The notes under the pieces were generated by a model that did not search any database, was not told the origin of the DNA, and was given only the letters and a program-made list of their open reading frames with translations. A stretch of DNA of 37,025 bases, taken from contig JAPOWQ010000052.1 of NCBI GenBank assembly GCA_026707585.1, positions 1 to 37,025 on the forward strand. Reading direction: 5' to 3'. Shown here in pieces: positions 32,867 through 37,025 of this stretch. The DNA is from Chloroflexota bacterium (GTDB taxonomy: Bacteria; Chloroflexota; UBA11872). Numbering within the stretch: position 1 is the first letter of the stretch; the number at the start of each line of letters is the position of its first letter. The translations under genes were made by a program, and so were the position numbers.

Positions 32867-33471
32867 CGACGGACAGCGCCTCGCCTCCGGCACAGCCGCC
32901 CCTGCGGCTCTACCTGGTTGGCGGAGCCGCGGCCGCCGTGGTGGCCGTGGTGATTGCATTGATCGTCGTGCTGGTGGCGACGCCGGTGTATCGGGCATCG
33001 ACCGACGTTTCGATCCGGCCGCGGATTGCCGACCTTGGGGCGGCCGAGGCCTCGGCGCGGTTGATTCGCAATTACGCCGCCTGGGTGGACTCGGAGGCCT
33101 ACGCCGCGCGGCTGCCGGAGGCGGACCGCGGTGGACTGTCCGACGGGGAGATCGTGCGCAACGTCAGGACGAACGGCGACGGCGACCGGCTGGTGGTGAC
33201 GATTCAGGCCGAAGACTCGAACGCGGCAAGGGCCGCGGCGACGGTGAATGGGTTGGCGGCGGTGCTGGTGGCGGAGGTGGCGACGCCGGAGCGGCTGAAC
33301 GATCGGGAGCGAGGACTTGAGGTGGCGGTAATCGATGCGGCGCGGGCGCCGGGGGCGCCGGTGTGGCCGCGCGCCGAGGTTGCACTTCCGATTGCCGCGG
33401 TGCTGGGCGCGTTGCTGGGCGTTGCGGCGATCTGGCTGGTTTGGCCGCTGACGCGGATGTCCCGTGGCTGA
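32863..33471 (+). CDS. Wzz/CpsC-like chain-length protein B
   Basis: The 202-residue protein has the same plan as its neighbour: helix 1 at about 16-38, a YRASTDVSIRPRIADLG strand, a central helical part, and the Pro-rich VIDAARAPGAPVWPRAEVALP before helix 2 (about 174-195). The last feature matches the signature next to the second helix of Wzz proteins. GTG start overlaps the previous stop (GTGA). Two separate small subunits in tandem suggest a heteromeric co-polymerase. Confidence 0.75.
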   Translation: MTTDSASPPAQPPLRLYLVGGAAAAVVAVVIALIVVLVATPVYRASTDVSIRPRIADLGAAEASARLIRNYAAWVDSEAYAARLPEADRGGLSDGEIVRNVRTNGDGDRLVVTIQAEDSNAARAAATVNGLAAVLVAEVATPERLNDRERGLEVAVIDAARAPGAPVWPRAEVALPIAAVLGALLGVAAIWLVWPLTRMSRG

Positions 33472-34027
33472 TCCAAGGATTCTGGCGGAATTGCCGGATG
33501 GTGAGGCGCTGGCCGAGGGCTTTACGGAGTTGCGCGCCAACGCGCTGGTGGCGCTGGGTGAGCGGGCGCATGCCATCGTGACGGTTACGAGCCCACATGC
33601 GGAGGAGCCGCGGCGGCATGTGTCGGCGCAGCTGGCGGCGGCGCTGGCGCAGACGGGACGCCGGGTGCTGCTGGTTGATGCAGATGTCGACGGCGCGGCC
33701 AGCGAGGGTGCGTCGGAAGCGCAAACCGTGCCGGACAACCTGTCAGTTCTGACGGCTGAAGCCGTCCGGGCCGGCGATCCGGCACTGCTATCCGGCGCGG
33801 TATTCCTGGCCTGGTTGCGTGGCGAGGCGGAGGCGCACGACCTGGTGATCGTGGCGGGGCCGCCGTTGTTGGATGTGCCGGATGGGCGGACGTTGGCGGC
33901 GCGGGCGGACGGGGTGCTGCTGGCGGTGGTGCATGCGCGGACGAACCGGGACCACGCGATTCGGGCGCGCGCGATCTTGCGGGAGGCCGGCGCGAACCTG
34001 CTGGGAGCGGTGGTCGTCGAAGGTTAG
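33464..34027 (+). CDS. CpsD/BY-kinase-like protein lacking the P-loop
   Basis: The 187-residue protein aligns with bacterial tyrosine kinases of capsule systems: TSP (42-44), LAAALAQTGRRVLLVDADVD (57-76, the Walker A' strand), LSVLTAEAV, DLVIVAGPP (126-134) where kinases have DxVIIDTPP, then ADGVLLAVVHARTNRD and GANLLGAVV. The Walker A stretch that should read PGEGKS after TSP is HAEEPRRH, so no ATP-binding Lys or Ser/Thr remains, and the Walker B Asp is lost. There is no C-terminal Tyr cluster. Probably a structural or regulatory pseudokinase for the Wzz pair. GTG start overlaps the previous gene by eight bases. Confidence 0.75.
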   Translation: MADPRILAELPDGEALAEGFTELRANALVALGERAHAIVTVTSPHAEEPRRHVSAQLAAALAQTGRRVLLVDADVDGAASEGASEAQTVPDNLSVLTAEAVRAGDPALLSGAVFLAWLRGEAEAHDLVIVAGPPLLDVPDGRTLAARADGVLLAVVHARTNRDHAIRARAILREAGANLLGAVVVEG

Positions 34028-35043
34028 GTTCGGCGGCCTGGCCCCTCGGCGGTGGTGGTAGGCGACCCGCCGGCGAGAAGGCGCTGGTAGGCCTCGAAGG
34101 TTGCCTGATCAGGCCCAGTCATCAGGCCGTCGGGTAGATCGGCTTCCAGGGCGGCGACGGCGGCATCGACCTCGGCCGGGGTGCGGAATCCGACGAGGGC
34201 GGTGGAGATGGCCGGTTCGTCGAGGACCCAGCGCAGGGCGAGTTGCGGGGTGGCGAGGCCGACTTGCTCGGCGGCGGCGGTGACTTCGTCCACGGCTTCG
34301 AGGGTTTCGGGCAGGTAGTCGGGATGGAAGAGCGGGAGGCCGAAGGCGATGCCCGTCCCGCGCCAGTCGCCCTCTTCGAACTGGTGGTCAGGCTTGAAGG
34401 CGCCGGTGAGGACGCCGTGGGCCAGGGAGCCGTAGGCCATGACGCCGATGGCGTTGGCGGCGCAGTAGGGAATGATCTCATCGGCGTGGCGGCGGTCGAG
34501 CATGTGGTAGCCGACTTGGTTGGCCACGATTGGGGAGACGGCGAGGGCTTCGTCCATGAGCGAGGTTGAGTAGTTGGACACGCCGACGTGGCCGATCTTG
34601 CCCTCGGCCTTGAGGTCTTCCATGGCCCGCATGGTTTCGTCCCTGGGCGTGTCGAAGTCGGGCCAGTGGATGAGGTAGACGTCGATGAAGTCGGTGCCGA
34701 GGGCCTTGAGGCTGAATTCGCACTGGGATTTGATGGTTTCGGGGCGTGAGTCGCGGTAGAAGGCGTCGGGGTTGTCGGGCTGGGGGACGACGCCGGTCTT
34801 GGTGACGACGACGATGTCGTCCCAGTGGCCCTGGAGGGCGTTGCCCATGAGGGATTCGGAGGTGCCGAGGCCGTAGGCGACGGCGGTGTCGAAGAGGGTG
34901 ACGCCAAGGTCGAGGGCGCGGCCGATGGCGGCGGTGGCGAGGTCGTTGTCGATGGATCCGTAGCGGGCGCCGCCCATGGGCCAACCGCCGAAGCCGAGGG
35001 CGGAGACTTCGGGACCGGTGTTGCCGAGTTTGCGGTATTGCAT
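34024..35043 (-). CDS. Aldo/keto reductase
   Basis: The 339-residue NADPH-dependent (alpha/beta)8-barrel reductase carries the catalytic tetrad: D52 and Y57 (FDTAVAYGLG), K82 (VVTKTG) and H126 (YLIHWPD). The C-terminal cofactor-binding region has PAISTALVGFRTPAEVDAAVAA. It resembles the sugar-aldehyde/L-glyceraldehyde reductase (YghZ/Tas-like) branch. ATG 35043 has AGGGAA upstream. Its TAA stop overlaps the stop of the convergent CpsD-like gene by two bases (TTAG). Substrate unknown. Confidence 0.92.
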   Translation of the reverse strand: MQYRKLGNTGPEVSALGFGGWPMGGARYGSIDNDLATAAIGRALDLGVTLFDTAVAYGLGTSESLMGNALQGHWDDIVVVTKTGVVPQPDNPDAFYRDSRPETIKSQCEFSLKALGTDFIDVYLIHWPDFDTPRDETMRAMEDLKAEGKIGHVGVSNYSTSLMDEALAVSPIVANQVGYHMLDRRHADEIIPYCAANAIGVMAYGSLAHGVLTGAFKPDHQFEEGDWRGTGIAFGLPLFHPDYLPETLEAVDEVTAAAEQVGLATPQLALRWVLDEPAISTALVGFRTPAEVDAAVAALEADLPDGLMTGPDQATFEAYQRLLAGGSPTTTAEGPGRRT

Positions 35044-35126
35044 GGTTTGGGTTCCCTAGCAGGGTGTTGCCGCACTATGGCGGGGCGGGATTCCGGAGTC
35101 AATCGGCGGGCGGTCTGTGCGCACGT

Positions 35127-35150
35127 AAGAGTTTTTTCCAAAAAACTCTT
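35127..35150. repeat. AT-rich 11-bp inverted repeat
   Basis: AAGAGTTTTTT and AAAAAACTCTT are perfectly complementary arms around a two-base CC centre. It is strikingly AT-rich in GC-rich surroundings and lies between two divergent genes, so no gene ends here on either strand. It could be a terminator of an unseen transcript, an operator for the aldo/keto reductase (77 bases upstream), or a mobile-element end. Confidence 0.7.
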
Positions 35151-35359
35151 GAGGGCGGGGGCGTCGGATTTCGGCTGAAATGGGGCAGTTTTCGGGACGT
35201 CCTGGACGGGCTGAGCTGGGCTGGCTCAGGGCAGGTTCTACGAGGGCGCCGGGATAACGGGCGGAAGGCGGCGGGGCGGTCGGCCACCCGACGGCGCGAC
35301 CGGTCCGGCGCCCGGGTGCCGGAGTTGGGGAATTGGAGTTGCGTGGTCATGGGGCCTAT

Positions 35360-35378
35360 GGTACTCTAACGGAGTACC
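35360..35378. promoter_or_regulatory. Operator-like palindrome GGTACTC-N5-GAGTACC
   Basis: Seven-base perfect arms surround TAACG. The layout (19 bp, two half-sites one helical turn apart) is that of a dimeric repressor site. An ATG follows two bases later but its frame stops after five codons. The regulator is unknown. Confidence 0.5.
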
Positions 35379-35657
35379 GATGGCAAGCGACAAGTGAATA
35401 TCGGGGGCGCCGGTTCCGTACCCGACACGGGGACCGGCCCTCGTTGAGGGTCTGCCGGGCTACAGGCCATAGGCTCGGAGCAGGTGGGGGCCTACGTTCG
35501 CTCTGAGGTGCGCCTTGCTTGGGGTCGGGCGCGGAGGGAAGGCGAGATTCCCCCCTTCGACGAGTTCAGGGCAGGTTCTTCGGGAGGCTCAGGCCGCCGG
35601 GAGCCGACATGGCCTCTAGACTGGCGGTGGATGTGAGTGTTGACGGGGAGGCTGCCG

Positions 35658-36854
35658 GTGTCTGAATTGCGGTCGCCGGTGGTGGTGATTTGCGCCGACG
35701 GCGCGGATCCGGCGTATGTGGACGCGGCGATCGACCATGGGTGCATGCCCACGCTGGCGCGCTTTCAGCGGGAGGGCGCGTATCACCTGGTCCCGGCGGC
35801 GATTCCCTCGTTCACGAACCCCAACAACATGACCATCGCCACCGGCCAGCCGCCCGCCGCGCACGGCATCTCGGGCAATTACTTCTACGACGCCACGCGC
35901 GAAGTCGAGGTGATGATGGACCACCCGCGCTTTTTGCGCTGCGAGTCGTTGTTCGCCCGGTACAGCCAGGAAGGCCGGCGCGTGGCGGCCATTACGGCCA
36001 AGGACAAGCTGCGCACGATGCTGGCTACGGGCTGGCGCGGCATCTGCTTCTCCGGCGAGTTGGCGCACGAGACGACCGAGCAGGAGCATGGCATTGCGGG
36101 TGTCACCCGGCGCATGGGCCAGGACAACCCCGATATCTACTCGGGCCAAATGAGCGACTTTGTGATGGCCTGCGGCGTCTACCTGGTGCGGGAGCGGCTG
36201 GCCGACCTGCTCTATCTGTCGCTGACGGACTTCGTGCAGCACACGCATGCGCCCGGCACGCCCGAGGCCGATGCGTTCTACACGTCGCTGGATGGCCGCC
36301 TGGCCGAGCTGGACGCGTTGGGGGCCGTAATTGTGCTGACGGCGGACCACGGCATGAACGACAAGTGCCATCCCGACGGCACGCCCAACATTGTGTACCT
36401 GGAAACGTTGCTGGACGGGGCGGCGCCCGGACCGTTCCGGGTGGTGCTGCCGATTACGGATCCGCACGTGGCGCACCACGCCGGCCTGGGGTCGTTTGCG
36501 ACCGTCCATCTGCCGCCCGACCAGGTGGACGCGGCTATTGAGCGTCTGCGCGACGACGCGCGCATCGATGACGCGCTGCCCCGCGCCGAGGCCGCGAGCA
36601 CGTACGAGCTGCCTGGCGACCGTATCGGGGACATTGTGCTGCTGAGCAATCGCGGCTCAGTCTTTGGACGAGCGCCCGGCGCGCACGATCTATCGGTCCT
36701 GAGCGCCACCCGCCTGCGCTCGCACGGCGGGCTGCACGAGGTGACGGTGCCATTCGCCTCGAATCGCCGGCTGTTACCTGAGGTGGAAGCGCGAGGGGAC
36801 AGGTTGCGAAACGCCGACGCGTTTCCGGTTGCGATGGAGGGACTGGAGATCTAG
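35658..36854 (+). CDS. phnA: Phosphonoacetate hydrolase
   Basis: The 398-residue member of the alkaline phosphatase superfamily (nucleotide pyrophosphatase/phosphodiesterase fold) cleaves the C-P bond of phosphonoacetate to acetate and phosphate. Typical PhnA blocks are ADGADPAYVDAAIDHG, PSFTNPNNMTIATGQPP with the Thr nucleophile (T53), HGISGNYFYD, AAITAKDKLRTML, LSLTDFVQHTHAPG, VIVLTADHGMNDK and LPITDPHVAHHAGLGSFATV. They supply the two-metal Asp/His ligands. The start is GTG 35658, seven bases behind GGGGAG; a TTG at 35637 is less likely. Cytosolic. No other phosphonate genes or LysR-type regulator adjoin it. Confidence 0.85.
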   Translation: MSELRSPVVVICADGADPAYVDAAIDHGCMPTLARFQREGAYHLVPAAIPSFTNPNNMTIATGQPPAAHGISGNYFYDATREVEVMMDHPRFLRCESLFARYSQEGRRVAAITAKDKLRTMLATGWRGICFSGELAHETTEQEHGIAGVTRRMGQDNPDIYSGQMSDFVMACGVYLVRERLADLLYLSLTDFVQHTHAPGTPEADAFYTSLDGRLAELDALGAVIVLTADHGMNDKCHPDGTPNIVYLETLLDGAAPGPFRVVLPITDPHVAHHAGLGSFATVHLPPDQVDAAIERLRDDARIDDALPRAEAASTYELPGDRIGDIVLLSNRGSVFGRAPGAHDLSVLSATRLRSHGGLHEVTVPFASNRRLLPEVEARGDRLRNADAFPVAMEGLEI

Positions 36855-36912
36855 GCGAGCGTTCAGCGGATGGGGCCGTGCGGCGGCGATGGCGCCTTCG
36901 ACCGAGAGACCC

Positions 36913-37025
36913 TTGCGTAGCCGGAGGCTGGTTGCCCGGAAGGCCCCGTACCGATTTCGGCCGAAGACGCCCGAACCCCGGATCGAGTCCGGGGCAGGTT
37001 CTGCCTCTCCCCTCGGAGAGGGTGA
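36913..37025 (+). repeat. Structured intergenic repeat, copy E (cut by window end)
   Basis: The leader TTGCGTAGCCGGAGG...TTGCCCGGAAGGCCC is followed by hairpin 1 (36956-36963 with 36968-36975, one mismatch). An inserted third hairpin follows, CCCCGGA-TCGAG-TCCGGGG (36976-36994), then hairpin 2 CCTCTCC (37004-37010) with GGAGAGG (37015-37021). It begins about 58 bases behind the phnA stop. Confidence 0.85.

Larger units (their letters stand above)
35044..35657. other. Palindrome-rich intergenic region, no gene
   Basis: I find no gene in these 614 bases. They hold two strong palindromes (listed separately), short shared phrases such as TCAGGGCAGGTTCT at about 35227 and 35566 that also appear in repeat copy E, and near the end GGGGAG, the ribosome site of phnA. 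A possible plus-strand promoter is TTGGAG (near 35333) with TATGGT about 18 bases on, touching the second palindrome. Confidence 0.5.

Noticed and set aside
35616-36509. Minus-strand 297-codon frame opposite phnA
   Set aside because: It is Arg/His/Gln-rich antisense to a well-supported enzyme gene.

Overview
The window is GC-rich (roughly two thirds G+C by eye) bacterial DNA with dense coding, frequent GTG/TTG starts and short or overlapping gene junctions. Several features point to Chloroflexota, probably a free-living or host-associated marine or sponge-type lineage. These are a secreted M23 peptidase whose N-terminal region carries 'GYPIS...VQ.F' blocks of a kind I associate with that phylum, the mix of sulfatase, aldolase, SDR and Gfo/Idh paralogs, and GC-rich hairpin repeats between genes. 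The taxonomic call is an inference; no ribosomal gene is present.

Left part (about 0.4-12.8 kb): scattered catabolic genes. They are an SDR dehydrogenase and an HpcH/HpaI-type aldolase (convergent, stop codons overlapping), a formylglycine sulfatase, a zinc-independent MDR oxidoreductase, a sialidase divergent from a putative (alpha/alpha)6 glycosidase, an RlpA-like secreted protein and a Gfo/Idh/MocA dehydrogenase. Together they suggest breakdown of sulfated or decorated glycans. Between them lie a DUF4268 (PD-(D/E)XK-type) gene immediately downstream of a degenerate tRNA-Ala(GGC)-like sequence, a RelE-type toxin and a Phd/YefM antitoxin arranged divergently, and several copies of a structured intergenic repeat.

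Middle part (12.9-22 kb): a zinc-uptake operon on the minus strand, zur-znuA-znuC-znuB, with a 7-1-7 Fur/Zur-type box at 16207-16221. ZnuA has a large His/Glu tandem-repeat loop. Next come tRNA-Arg(TCG), an SRPBCC protein, a DUF2007-like protein, the M23 endopeptidase divergent from a Tat-exported six-hairpin glycosidase-like protein, and a YihY/BrkB membrane protein.

Right part (22-34 kb): an orphan UgpC/MsmX-type sugar ABC ATPase, two tandem paralogous polytopic membrane proteins that look like GT-C glycosyltransferases, and then a compact operon. The operon holds a GT4 glycosyltransferase, a polyprenyl-phosphate sugar phosphotransferase, a second GT4, two small Wzz/CpsC-like proteins and a CpsD-like protein that has lost its P-loop. 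I read this as an exopolysaccharide or surface-glycan assembly locus with an unusual chain-length control module. It is followed by an aldo/keto reductase, a palindrome-rich intergenic region, a phosphonoacetate hydrolase (phnA), and a further copy of the structured repeat at the window end.
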